Positions 1-11,969 of a stretch of DNA of 64,000 nt are shown in pieces. Position 1 is the stretch's first letter, and every line of letters starts with the position of its first letter. The notes beneath the pieces are model-generated. The model was not told the origin of the DNA. It made no database searches and was given only the letters and a program-made list of their open reading frames with translations. Origin of the DNA: Castanea sativa (taxonomy: Eukaryota; Streptophyta; Magnoliopsida; Fagales; Fagaceae); assembly GCF_040712315.1 (NCBI RefSeq), contig NC_134013.1:82094001-82158000 (forward strand), in the 5' to 3' direction. The translations under genes and the position numbers were made by a program.

Positions 1-963
1 AAAATCTAGAGAAAAAAAATAAAAAAATAAAAAAGGATGCAGTGCTTCATGGCCTTGCAACGATAGAGAAATTCAGAATTTTTTACTCAAGTCACAAACA
101 AATACGAGGCTCCAACTTCTTCAAACATTTATTTTTCATTAGGTTTCAGACCTCATACACTGTTGCCCACAAGGAAATGAATTTTGGGTGGACAAAATGA
201 TGCAGCCAGCAAAGCGCTCTAGAAAAAGTGAAAATCAAGATTAACTACCACAAGATTCAAGAATTGTGGTCTAGTTTCAATGTGGGTCCCTTTTGGCAGC
301 TTTCATATGCTACTTTAGTTATTATTGAGTCTGAAAAGTGTTAAAGTTCTTTAGATTAGAACGTTGCAGGTTCAGATTTAATTAGGTGTCCTAAAATCAG
401 CGGTATTTTGATCGTCTTCAGATTTTCTAGAAGGGATTATGATTGGCTGTGCCACAGACCTATATATACGTTTCGGTCCCAATGGAAGAGATGCCCATGG
501 GGCTAATTTTATGTTTTTCTATTTCTATTAGGTTTAGAAGTTCTTAAATACTCTTTTTTTTCTTGTTTCCCCTTTTTTTTGTTTTTTTGTGATTAGGAGT
601 CCGAGACTTTATGAGAAAAGGTTATTTCGGAGTCCTAATTCTAAGAAAGGGTTTAGCACTAGCCTATATAAAGGCTTTTATGTAGTCAATAATGGAGACG
701 GATAGATTGGATTCAATAAAATCAATGCAAGTTAAGGGTGTGATTGCCTAAGGTTTATCTTTCTTTGTTTCTTGTTCTATTTACTGTCTTGACTCCAAAC
801 ATCCATCAAATTCATTCAATATCCAATCTTTTTACTACCTAACCCTACCTAAATCCTTAAATGTAAACCCTATTCAAGAACCCTACAAGATCTAATCAAA
901 AATCCTAATTTAATAGTATTGAATTTATAAGGATACCATATCAAAATTGGTATCAAAGCCCAT
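1..963 (+). mobile_element. LTR-retrotransposon fragment: 5' LTR end plus primer-binding site
   Basis: The stretch has LTR-like signals in order: a TATA-like box (tatataaagg, near 664), an AATAAA-type signal (caataaaatc, near 715) and, at 949-963, ttggtatcaaagccc. That last motif resembles the initiator tRNA-Met primer-binding site (TGGTATCAGAGC) of plant LTR retrotransposons. The LTR would end just before the primer-binding site; its left boundary is not clear and may lie outside the window. After the site only a few hundred bases could be internal sequence and no gag or pol frame is visible, so this is a remnant. It lies downstream (minus-strand sense) of exon 2 of the STIC2-like gene. Confidence 0.5.
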
Positions 964-1296
964 TGAAGCTCTATCTTGCATCACAAAACTTAAAACCCAT
1001 GACATGGACAAACAGCAACTCTCCAAAATCTAGACACAGGCATGGTAGATAAGCTCATGGTTGTGATTTTATTCCAGTGCACATCTTTTGTATGTCTCTA
1101 TAGATGTGTGTTTATATGCAAGTGAAAAGGCTCGTGTAAAACAGTTATGGAACTTAAAAAAAATAAAGGAACACAGTTCCACCAGTTCCAAAATAGGGAT
1201 CAGATAAAGCCTGAAGTGCCATGTCATCAAACACCCAATAACCACTTTTGTTAGGGACTAATGTCCTACATACCATAGCATCAAATGAGGGTCAGG

Positions 1297-1298
<2 letters not shown>

Positions 1299-1354
<56 letters not shown>
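1299..1354. repeat. Compound microsatellite (AC)n(AT)n
   Basis: About 17 AC units are followed directly by about 11 AT units. It would lie inside intron 2 of the STIC2-like gene if that gene continues leftward. Confidence 0.95.
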
Positions 1355-1839
1355 TACTTTTGGATTTCTCATTGGCACGCAACAGAGAAACTTCTTACTA
1401 CATCAAAATATCATCAAATTTGGTTAAGACGTTTCTCAAGAACTTCAAGATGCACCTAAAATAAATTAAAAAATAAAAAGTTCCTCCAAATGTTCATCAT
1501 TAATACTTATGTTCAAACAAATTTTGATCCTTGATAGTTTGTGTTCTAATATTGACATGAATTGAACTAGGAGTAGCAGTTCATATGAAGGAATGGAAAT
1601 ACAAAGAATCAGAAATACATTAAAATATGGTCAATCAAAGAAGCTTTACAAAAAATGTAACTATATGAATATTTTAGGCATAAACAAGGCATATTGAACT
1701 AGTATAAAAAATGGATACGACATCTGTCTAAACATGCAAAATGCAAACTTGAATCTCTAAAACTGTCTATATAGAAAAAAGCAAACAATTAAAACCTACG
1801 AATACTTCAGGACCAGAAGAAAAAGTTAATTTCATCAAC

Positions 1840-4114
1840 CTTTGAAGGAGCATCTTCACTCTTCTCATTGTTTTCCTTTTTTCCTCCAAATAGACCACAT
1901 ACACGAAGAGATCTATGATTATGGCCATATTTTCCCCGACCACACCGAGAAAACATCTGCATACCCACTGAATTTGAGCTTGAAGTTAGGTTACCTGTAA
2001 TGAGCAGGACAAGAGTCAGTTACCACCAACTCTTTTACTATCATAAATGATTCAGGTACATGCTTCAGAGATCTAGAATCCTTGCAAAATAACTAGAAAA
2101 GCCAAAATTAAAGAATGAATTGTTATAGGCATGAATAATTACAGAGAATTTGAATACCAAACTTCTCTTGGCATAGTTTCCTAAGCCACAATACCACATT
2201 CTACAAACATATAAGAAACTCAAGAAAGCATCATATATCCAATTAGTTATAACAAAAGTAAGATCCATATTTACTTTTCATCTTCTAAATCCCATCTTCC
2301 TATTGTTTTTCCTTTTTCCTTTGGGGCCGAGAAGGGAGGGGGGGAGGTGATTTTTTTCATCACAATGTTAAATTTTTAACCCTTTTTTTATGAATGAGCT
2401 GATTTTATTAGACAAACAAGACTATAAAAAATCCTAATAGCTATCATAATACACTTTTCAGAAAGTATTCCACTCCATAAAATCTGCCATTTCTTTGGAT
2501 CCACAAACGATAGATGGTAGAAGCAAAGACCACTTTACTGATAGTTTGCAATCCTCCCTTTCAAGTTATGCAGTCCCCACTACAAAATATTATTCCAGCT
2601 GAAGATCAACCTCCTACAGAGACGCATTTTCATCAAATACAGCCAGATTCTCCTAAAAAGGACATTCAAAGTGATATGATCCCTACACTCAATTGTCCCC
2701 CTGAAAAAGAGACACAATGAGTCACCTTGATAACTCCAAGAAACCAATTTTTCATGAGTGGTTAAAGGATTCTTAACGGTCAACCAAGATATACATGCAT
2801 GCTTTGGCATAGAACCCAAGAACCAAATTAGTTTGCTCCATTCCACTTTTTACTGCCCAGCCCTGAAAGCAGATCTACAAGTGAACTGGGAGGGAACCAT
2901 TGAACTCCATCTGTATCACCAAAATCAACTTGAAAATTTCTTGAACAGTGATTAACTCATATGATATAACTGGAACCCCCCCCCCCCCCCAAAAAAAAAC
3001 TCCAATAACCATTCTGCAAAACATTTGAAACCCAAGCATTAACATTGCCAGCAGCATCATATACAACACCATAGCCAAATCTCTCATAAAGATTTCCCTC
3101 ATGGGTGCCAGTTATTCAGCCGTAAAATCGAATCTCCTTTGCCAACCTCATTAATAATTAAAGGTCTAATAGCATACCTTAATTTTAATATCTTTCTCCA
3201 AAGTAAAAGCCAAGTTTTTCACTTGCTTCTAATCTTAAGTTGTCCATCTTCTCCAGCATCCAGTTCATCCGTGTTACTAAGTGTTCCAACTTACAAATCT
3301 AAGGTAGCATGTCCTAAAAATTAATACCTACACATATGGTAGATTTCCTCTTCTCATTTCAAAGATTGTTAGGTCATCCTCGTCCGACATTCTTTGTGCA
3401 AAGGTAATTTTATTCTCAAAGACACTATTGTAGAGACATTAGCTGTTCTGTGAAACTATAATGTCCCATTTCATTGTGCAAGTAATAACCCTGGACAAAA
3501 CTTAGATAGTACTTAGCTGTTGTTCCTTAAGTTCCCCTCTTAAGATTCAACCATGTGGCTTTTTTTCTCATTGATGGAAGTGCATTTAAGTTAAGTACAC
3601 ATGGCTGAATCTTAAGAGATGGAAACCAAAGAACAGCACCTAATGTTCCTAAGTTTTGTCCTAACCCATTTCTGTCAGTGTAAAAGCTTTAATCTACCAA
3701 AACAAGACACTCCCTAGACCCATAATGGCTCAATTTAATAACTTTGGACTAAAAAAAAGTACCCAAAATCATAAAAATCTCAACTTGAACTAGCTATCAA
3801 ATTCATAGAAGTGCAATTACATACTCTAAAAACAATCCCAGAAAACAAATGCAAAATGAGCAATACATGATTGATCTTAACTAAAACCCACTACACAAAA
3901 GAAACCCATATCCCAGAAATACTGATATCAATATATTTTGTTTCCCATTTGAAAGCATTATTCCCTAATATCCTAAGTTTTCTCAGCAAACAAACAGGTA
4001 ATAAAGAGAGGAAAGAGAGATACAGAGTGAGAGTGATGAAGGGCAAGGCTTTCTCCAGTCATTTACTCCTTGTAGGTTCGATATCTGACCAACCAGAGAC
4101 ATCGTCGACGCCAT
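1840..4114 (-). CDS. STIC2: STIC2-like plastid nucleoid-associated protein (YbaB/EbfC family), first two exons only
   Basis: Exon 1 coding runs 4114 to 4024 and begins MASTMSLVGQISNLQG, a typical serine-rich plastid transit peptide. It ends at a GTATCT donor. Exon 2 runs 1994 to 1840, after a TTACAG acceptor, and contains HRSLRVCGLFGGKKENNEK before an AAG|GTTGAT donor. The exon phases fit: one base from exon 1 plus two from exon 2 gives a Cys codon. The LRV-x-GLFGGKK-N motif just before the core domain is what I know from plant YbaB/EbfC-family proteins such as Arabidopsis STIC2, which act in the chloroplast stroma in thylakoid protein biogenesis. The following conserved core (GNMQNL...VKKAQ, residues from about 85 onward) should be the next exon toward position 1, but I cannot find it in 1-1839. 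Either it lies beyond the window edge past the LTR fragment, or the gene is truncated. Intron 1 holds a LINE fragment and a MITE. Identification is by recalled family similarity. Confidence 0.72.
2514..3110 (-). mobile_element. Degenerate L1-type LINE fragment (reverse-transcriptase zinc-binding region)
   Basis: Minus-strand translation around 2580-2846 gives W-KLIWF-G-MPKHACISWL followed by a C-x-D-H block, the pattern of the zf-RVT domain found downstream of the reverse transcriptase in plant L1 elements and derived genes. Sequence at 2875-3102 reads like the preceding VLQNGYW region. The frame is broken by stops and by a C/A homopolymer near 2977-3000. It lies in intron 1 of the STIC2-like gene, on the same strand as the gene. 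Confidence 0.7.
3491..3660. mobile_element. MITE with terminal inverted repeats
   Basis: The left end GGACAAAACTTAG is the exact reverse complement of the right end CTAAGTTTTGTCC. Internal pairs (aagattcaaccatgtg and cacatggctgaatctt) also fold back. Both flanks carry TAACCC, consistent with a target-site duplication. There is no coding capacity. It lies in intron 1 of the STIC2-like gene. Confidence 0.75.
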
Positions 4115-4545
4115 TGCTCAACACTGTGAAAAAAGTGAGAGAGTTACTTGGTTTTTGCTTCGAGAGGATAATGTATAGGTTTTTATTTCTTTGCTTCGTT
4201 TTTTTTTTTTTTTTTTTTCCTTTCTTTTTTTGAGTGTTGAGAATCACTGTCACTTGCAGTTCAGCTGACACAAAGAACAGGCAAATTATAGTTGAACACG
4301 TGGACTGAAATTCTTAAAGGTTAGGTTATTTTATTTGGGCAAAGTAATCTGACACGTTGCGATAGTGACACGTTGCGATAGTAACACATTGTTGAGAGTG
4401 AATCACAATGGTAACTAATTCAATGTACTACTCAAGGAGACTAGAACCAAACTAAGTCCACTTTATTACAATCCTTTGGATATATATATAAACACAATCA
4501 CGATAAAATTTTTACTCTAACTTAATCTAAGTATATGTGTGTGTG

Positions 4546-4710
4546 CGTAGGTTCTAGTTAACTCAATAAATAAAGTATCTGACGATTGTATAAGAGACCT
4601 GAGGTTCAATTATCACCTACACCAAAAACTGATTGGTGTCTTGGTCTGGTGATAAAGAGTTGTCATCATAAACGAACGTCATAAGTTAAAACTCTCTCCA
4701 AAAAAAAAAA
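4546..4710 (+). mobile_element. SINE with A-tail and 15-bp target-site duplication
   Basis: A 165-bp unit ends in a run of A and is bracketed by identical 15-mers, gtatatgtgtgtgtg, at 4531-4545 and 4711-4725. Within it are sequences reminiscent of tRNA-like internal promoter boxes (tggtctggtgataaagag and agttaaaactc). A-tail plus direct flanking duplication is the hallmark of LINE-mediated retroposition. The flanking repeat is GT-rich, so some of the identity could be low complexity. Confidence 0.65.
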
Positions 4711-5135
4711 GTATATGTGTGTGTGAATCTCACTCTTAGACACTTGAACCTTGACCCTGACCCTTACCCCTTACACCCACAAACACTTATACTTATAAAG
4801 TAACCATTGCACTAAAAATATACGGTGATTTGAGGATTTTTACCTAGGCCAACTCAACACAATTGGGGGCTAAAACCCTAAAAGTGAACACCAATATCTT
4901 AAATGAACTCTTTTATATTTAAATATCATTTAAATGATATTTATATTTATTATTTAGTTAATATTTTATATTATAATTTTTAATTCATTATTCTTACTTT
5001 TTAATATAAGTGAATCATTTAATGGTGACCGTTTTGATATACGATTTATATTAATCCATACTTTTTTATTTTTTTGAATATAAATATATTTGTTGGCATT
5101 TCAACAAGATAATATAAAATGAGTATATGGTCTTA

Positions 5136-5864
5136 GAGCAATTGTATCAGTTAGTGTATAAGTGTGTATAATAAAAAAAATGCTTAAATTTACACATTTT
5201 TGATAAAAAAACAACCCACATCAGTCCATGCATAACTGTTTATATTTTACATTTCGTTCAAAATCGCTACAGTACCGTGTAAATATACACGGTTACTGTA
5301 GCGGTGTAAAATATTATTTTATATTTTTTTCTCTCACCTCTCTTCTTTCTCCATCTGTTCTCTCTCTCTCTGCCTCTCTCTCTCTCTCCCTCTCCCTCTT
5401 CCTCTGAACGGACCCGCTTTGCCCCAACCCAAAATAATAAATAAATAAAAACAGAAACAGAGGACGGAGCTTTGCCTCAACAAAAAAACTAAAATCAACA
5501 AAAAATTCAACCCAAAATAAACAAAAACAGAAACCAAATTCAAAGAAACCCAGAAAACCCGCTTTGCCTCAACCCAGAAACAGAGGACGGAGCTCGGATC
5601 GGATCGGAGCGGAGCTGGATCGGATCGAGAAACAGAGGACGGAGCTGGATCGGCTTGAGAAACAGAGGACGGAGATGGATCGGAGCTGGATCGGGTCGCG
5701 AAACAGAGGACGGAGCTGGATCGGAGCTGGATCGGGTCGCGAAACAGAGGACGGAGTTGGATCGGGTCGAGAAACAGAGGATCGAAGCTCGGTCAGATTG
5801 AGAAATGGAGGACGGCGCTCGTGGATCGGAGAGTTGATCGAGATGGACGGTTGATCTGAAATGG

Positions 5865-5906
<42 letters not shown>

Positions 5907-6125
5907 ATCAGAAATGAACAGAAGGAACAGATAGTGCGCGGGTATAAGATTAGGCCGTTGAGATAAATAATAAAAAATGGTGAAAAAAGTGATTATTTAA
6001 TTAATAGATGTTGTAGAATAAATGAACTGATGTGGGTGATTTGTAAAAGTGAATGTGTAAAATTTTAGAAGGAGGTTTTTTGTGTAAAATAGACGGAATT
6101 TTTAACCGAACTGACGTGGTTGCTC
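5136..6125. mobile_element. Harbinger/Tourist-type non-autonomous DNA transposon, copy 1
   Basis: The ends are inverted: GAGCAATTGTATCAGTT on the left, and GAGCAACCACGTCAGTT as the reverse complement of the right. Each is flanked by the trinucleotide TTA (5133-5135 and 6126-6128), the usual PIF/Harbinger target duplication. Near the left end is a palindrome, CTACAGTACCGTGTA then TACACGGTTACTGTAG (about 5269-5304). The centre (about 5573-5850) is a degenerate minisatellite of gagaaacagaggacggagctggatcgg-like units, followed by an (AG)n run at about 5870-5902. No transposase frame is seen. The apparent protein frames inside are products of the minisatellite. Confidence 0.8.
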
Positions 6126-6538
6126 TTAATATGGTCAAATTGAAGGGCCAAGTGTTATTCAAGCATGATTTGGGCATTGGGCTGATCCCAAGTAAGCATG
6201 CACACCGATAGCCATTGGACTTTTCCTTTGGTCCCAACATTGAATTCTGGGCTAGCCCCAAAAATCATCTTTGCACAGAATCTAAAAAGACACCAATTAA
6301 TAAATAGCTCAATTCGGCTTAGCACTGTCACCCCTAAATTGAATTCTAAATATAATAATTGAGTAAAATAAAAGATATTTAATGATTAAATTAATAAATT
6401 CTTCATTAAAACTCTTAAAAGTCCTTTAACCCTTTTATGTAAAACAAAAGGGGAAAAAGCCTCTTTTCGCTTTATTTTTAAAAAATTTATGTATTAAATG
6501 AGGTGAAATAGGTTATGTTGTGTCAATCTACTTATTAG

Positions 6539-6910
6539 AGTATGTTTGGTATAGTGTAATAGTTCCTGTAATGGAATAAATATTTATGTGTAATAGCAAT
6601 TCAGTCATTTGGTTGTATTTTTATTACATGAATTAGTTATTACAAATGAATAACTTTTCTTTAAATTGAAGAATAGATATTCCACTTTAAAACGGATATA
6701 ATAATTATTCCTTAGTACATATAATAGGTCTTAAAATTAATATATTTTCAAACATATAAATTTTCCTTATACATTATCTTTTACAAACTTATTATATATA
6801 ACAACCAAACTTATGAGTAGTAATAATTATTCCACTATAATATCTTCTATTCCTAATAATAAATATTACTATTCCTAATATAATCTTCATTCAGTATACC
6901 AGACTTGTCC
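6539..6910. mobile_element. AT-rich MITE-like element
   Basis: The left part begins tatgtttggtatagtgtaatag and the right part ends ttcagtataccagactt, an imperfect inverted pair typical of plant MITEs of the type TGTTTGGTAYA. The interior is very AT-rich with repeated attcctaata motifs. A target duplication is not clear. Confidence 0.45.
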
Positions 6911-7250
6911 TTAATAAATAGGTTATGTTAGAGTTGAGAGGTTTTAACACGATTATTAAATGAATTGGGTTAGGGTTGAGCTATATATTTCCAACTCACC
7001 TTACCATGACGCAAGAGGAACACCTGCTAACAAATTGCCACCTTATTCAAATTTCCCCCACCCTCACTTGTAATAAGCCGAAGAGAGAAAAACAAAATCC
7101 ACATGTTTGGTCTCACTTTCATCTAAGCCAATAATTTTATTATACTCATCTTGAATCTACCGTTGACGTTACAAAATGCGTTGCATGAATCAACCATCAA
7201 AAGATTCTAACAATGCGTTAACACAATAATACAAGAGGGATTTAGAATAA

Positions 7251-7402
7251 GGGCTACTACACCATGCAATTACCACACTATGTTATATATAAAAGTTGAT
7301 GGAATTTTGTTATTAAAAAAATAATAATAATAACTTTTTTACTGTATTATCTTTTACATCTCATATGAGTGTAGTAATTTCATGGTGTAACTTACTACTG
7401 CC
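7251..7402. mobile_element. Small Tourist-like MITE
   Basis: A 152-bp unit starts GGGCTACTACACCATG and the reverse complement of its right end reads GGCAGTAGTAAGTTACACC; inner parts (ccatgcaattaccacac and gtgtagtaatttcatgg) also pair. TAA flanks both ends (7248-7250 and 7403-7405), the expected Harbinger-type target duplication. Confidence 0.7.
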
Positions 7403-7835
7403 TAAGGCATTATACATTCAATTTTTCAAAAAGTCTTTTGATATATAGGGCAAGCAAGCATGTATTTAAATTGAAATTTTTCATCGAGGATTGAGCAAGA
7501 TTTTCTAAACCACATTAATTTAGCAGATGACATTCAGAACTGCATTACAATATTTTCATTTTTCTCTTTAATTATGGCTTTAAAAGACCAATCTGTATGT
7601 AGCTCAACATCATAGGTTTGTTGAAACTTCTGTGTTGGCCAATCTGTATGCAGCTCAACATCTTGTTCATAAAAAAAAGTCTAGCACAATCCATGTGTAT
7701 TTAGGAACTATGTCTATGTGTGACTAAATAATTAATTGAAAAAAAATCATAATTCCCATATAATTATAGTCTTAAGTAGTCCTAGCTCTCTTAACAAGAG
7801 GTGGCTTTAGATTATTTTATTTTTTTAAAGCAAGT

Positions 7836-8412
7836 CATTTGAAAATTCTCAAACACTATTGCTCCACAAAGTCATTGTTGCGAATTATCTTCTTTTGATA
7901 AGCAGTGTTTGATTAGGCAAAAGAAAATTTAGCCAATGAAACGTCCTGCGTCCTTATTAGCTTGAGGGAGTTGTCAACTCTTACAGACGGCTACTTTCTT
8001 GACTTGTTCCTACACAAAGTTACGGTCATTTTGGAGTTTTACTTTTCTTTACAAAAAACGACATGACAAAGTATTCTTTGCAATCATTTTGATCACACAC
8101 TACATGGTTGGAGTAGCAGCTAAAACTGCAAATGCAATTAAATACAATGATAAAATAGCATATCATTAGCCATTAGGTATAAACCATGGTTGTTTCAAAT
8201 AGTATTGCACCTTGTTTAGTGCGTTGTTGAATGCATCAGCGTGGGGAGATGGTACCCCATGATGCCTGTGGGGGAGGGCTGCTTTGTCATTTTCCTTAAA
8301 ATTTTCCTTACAAGTCATAATTAAACATTAATACCATTTCTCATACTTGACCTTGCTCATTTAAGAATTAGTGCTTGCGGTGCCTCCAATAGTGTTTGAG
8401 AATTTTCAAATG
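7836..8412. repeat. Perfect 26-bp inverted repeat bracketing about 525 bp
   Basis: The 26 bases at 7836-7861 (starting catttgaaaattctcaaaca) occur as an exact reverse complement at 8387-8412. A third, imperfect copy of the motif lies at about 8450-8466. The interval has no coding frame. It may be a decayed TIR element or a dispersed motif; no target duplication is clear. Confidence 0.6.
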
Positions 8413-11204
8413 ATCCAGCGGATCAATAATATTTGATCCACAATTGATCCAAAATTCTCAAACCCTATTTCTCATACTTTTAAGTCTTTTATTTATTTAT
8501 TTTTTTTGCAATACGTTGTGTGTTTAATTTTTTTTTCTCATTTTTAAATTTGGTTACTTTATTAAGAATTTTTTTTTGCTCCTTGAGTATTGCGTAATTA
8601 CTCATAATTATATTAACATAATATCAAAGCTGCTATAATAAACACAAAATTAAAAAAATTTGTTCCACTTCATACTCTATCAACTACAATATGACATATT
8701 TGGTTTTATTTCATTAAACTTTGGTTACTTTATAAGAAATAAAAAAGGACATGTAATAGACTACGATTAATAGAGCATAAAGTGGAACACTCAAAAATGA
8801 ACAAGGTTTTATTCTTAAACACGTCTAATAAAATAAAAAAAAATTATTTATCCCACTAAAATTGTTCCACTTATACTCCCATAGTTGCAATATAACATAT
8901 GTCCTAATTTTTTCTTCTTTAAACTTCAGTTACTTTGAAAAGAAAAAAAAAACATGACAAGATTACAATTAATGAAGCATACAATGGAAAACCCAGACAT
9001 TATTTTTATCAGTTTGGCAATGATAAGAAGTGTATAATGAATATATAAATTGTGTCCACTTTAAGTTTTACATTTTATCTTCTAAAAAAAAGTAATACCT
9101 TTTATGCTCTATCAATTGATTTGTCATGAGTGGGGATGACAATTAATATTAAGAGCTGTTATGTTTGTGTTGTATCAAGGTAAGGATATAAAATATATGG
9201 CTCAACACTTACTCAACCCATTTGATAAATGTGTCAAATCGTCTCAACCTCAATCCTAACACAACCTATTTATTAAGCGGCTCGACACAAAACAACTTAT
9301 TTCAACTCATATAATTAACATGTGTTGGATGAACATAGACTTAACCTATTTCTTCCCTTATAAAAAATAAGCCAAAATTATTAATATATTTTTATATTTA
9401 GTCAACACATAGTTATAATAATTATTTACAAATTATTTTTTATAACAGCACCAATTAAAGTATAATAGCATTTCAAAATTTTCTTATTACAACCCAATTG
9501 AGTTCCACTCATATTCAGAAACACGTAACCTAAAAATTAAATGAAAAGATTTTTTTAAATATAGTTATGGGCAAATCACCTTAGGCACTTTGGAGTTTCA
9601 ATTAAGAATTTAGCAATATAACCATTAAAATTATTTTAATTACTTAATTTTATGTTTAAAATTTAAATTTATGTTGGATAAAATAATATTTATTTATATG
9701 AATTATGTCATTTTGAATTGATTGTGACTTACATGAATTGACAAATTTATTAATTGTATCAAAGCAAGTCATATTGCATTTGACATGAACTCATTTATAC
9801 TCAACACTAAACCACAAAAGAGTCATGTTATGCTCTAGGGCCGTGTTACACCGGACACTTTATTCAAGTCTTTTTTTTTTTTTGTCACGTTAAACTTTGA
9901 TGCTTTCTTTGGTTAGGAGAATGAAAAATTAGAAAAATCAAAATGTTAGTGTATTTATTTTTTTATTTTCCTTTTCTCTTTTCTTCTCAATTTGGTAAGT
10001 AAAAAAATGGTGAGCCGAGTGTAACCTCATTTTCTTTTCTCTCCTCCTTTCACACCAACCAAACAATTAATAATGTATGATTTAAGCATGCATATCATCT
10101 TTCATGCTCTCTCTAACGGATAAAGATCTACTATTAATTACCAGTTACCGCCTATCTTCTGTATCACACTCACATGTCCACGTCACACAACGCGCGTCTG
10201 TACCTTCTAGCAAATGAAAAATAACTTCGAAATACAGCCAAACATACAAGTCCTTTCTCTCTAAAAGAATCATAATAAGGCCAAGGATCAAGGACTAAGG
10301 AGTGGTCACCCACAACATTGTTACATAAATTGAGAGACCCATCAGCTTTTTTTTTCCTTATCTTTCACCTTCTTCTCAGCTTCTATGAAGGCTCCTTCCA
10401 AGGTTCTGTGACATTATATATGTTACATACTTATAATAAAGCTCCTACCATGGTGGGTATTCACAGTGTTTACCACTATGGCAGTGGCACAAGACAACTA
10501 CTTCATGTAAAATGGTAATGGTTCCTGATTTCTTTTGGGTTTAAATGACTATTTTTGGTTGAAAGGATGTGAACTTTGTAAAATCTGGTAGAATCTTTCA
10601 GCTTTAGTTGGCCCCAACAAGAGGCTATGAAAAGCTTTTTCCATCATCTATTATTCCTAGTGGTTAGGCAGGTAGAGTGGTGTCACACAAAGTCCAGAAG
10701 GTAGGTGTAGATATGGGAAACCTTTCTATTCAATAGGAACAGCGACACAAAACTTAATTAGTTTACCCCCTAGAAAGAGAAATTGTAAATGTCAAAGGGA
10801 TACCCTTTCCCAATCCCAAACTACTCAATGAATTTAATTAGGCAAAGGACAACTTTGTATAGGTTTTTGGCTGGAACCAGAAATTGGGTATTGTTCTTAC
10901 CTTTATCTGCTGAGTGCTGGAAAAGCTTATTGGGTGTAAAAACAGAAAAGAGACAGACAGCATCCTTGACATCAAAGCAAGACCAAAAACAAGGGGCACA
11001 AAAGTAAATTCACATTCATTGACCTGGTATAATTATAATAATGTGAAAAGGAAAAGAGGAACCCATTGAGAAAAAACACCACCATCACAAAACCAAACCC
11101 AAAGCCTAAAAATAGGGGGTACTACCAAAAAAACAAAAGAGCAACTGCAACAGCACACATCAGATACATATATCATTAACAGGCTATCATTCATACCCAT
11201 TTAA
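8413..11204. other. Intergenic AT-rich stretch without a recognised gene
   Basis: Both strands carry frequent stops and long A/T runs. The only structure seen is a probable MITE at about 9908-10063, with ends TTTGGTTAGGAGAATG and (reverse complement of the right end) TTTGGTTGGTGTG; it resembles the element at 22185-22557. The last kilobase probably holds the upstream promoter of the gene starting at 11970, but no convincing TATA box or start site can be fixed. Confidence 0.5.
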
Positions 11205-11969
11205 CTCTCTCTGCTTTTTTTCAGCCAAGTCCTCAACTTTCTCTCTCTAAAAGGCTCTATCTCTCTCTCTCTCTCTCTTACACAGGCCAACAACACATAC
11301 AAAGAAAGAAGAAACATGGAAACTCCACGCACCCTCACCTCCCTATCAAAAAACAAAGGAAGAGTCCACACCACCCAACTCTCTCTCTCTCTTCAATGGC
11401 CCAGCTGGACCAAAATTTATGTAGAAGAAAAACAAAAAAGAAAGAAAGAAAGAATGGGAAAGAAAAGAAAGAGAAGATAGATTTAGATGTCTTCAAATGT
11501 CCTCCAACCAAACCCACCTCACATACTCACTCTCTTTCATAAAAATAAAAAAAAACCATGTTGCCAACAATACCCTTCTGCAACCCCCCAAAAAATCCCC
11601 ATCTTCATCACTGTCTCTCAAAAGAACATTATTTTTCACCGAGTTATGTGGGCTTTTTTGGGTTTCTTTGTCTAGGTCAGAGTTTTCACAGAGAAAACAG
11701 GGAAAGCAAGAACCTTCTCACCTCTTCCCATCTTTCTATATCTTTACTCTTTCTTATTTCTCTTTCTTGTTTCTTTCTCTCATCTTTCTTCCTCTCCTTC
11801 TCTGCCTCTCTCTCTTTCAAAGTTTCATTCTTTATCACCTATCTCTCTCTCTCTCTCTCTCTCTGTCCCTCTTTATTTTTTTTCATTACCCATCTTCTCT
11901 CTGTGTTTCTCTCTCCCTCTCTGTTTTCTTTCTCTTTAGTTTTTAGTTCTTGGCTTCTGGGTTGATCTG
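11205..11969 (+). promoter_or_regulatory. Pyrimidine-rich promoter/5' leader with CT repeats
   Basis: The stretch before the ATG at 11970 is strongly CT-biased on the plus strand, with (CT)n runs near 11262-11279 and 11840-11865. CT/GA tracts like these are common in plant core promoters and 5' leaders and are bound by BBR/BPC GAGA-binding proteins. The exact transcription start cannot be seen. Several upstream ATGs exist, so start-codon choice rests on the conserved-looking exon that follows. Long frames here are low-complexity artefacts. Confidence 0.5.

Noticed and set aside
11487..11965. Overlapping plus-strand frames of 60-150 codons
   Set aside because: They are translations of a CT-rich leader (runs of L, S, F) in several frames at once, without a domain or repeat of biological kind.
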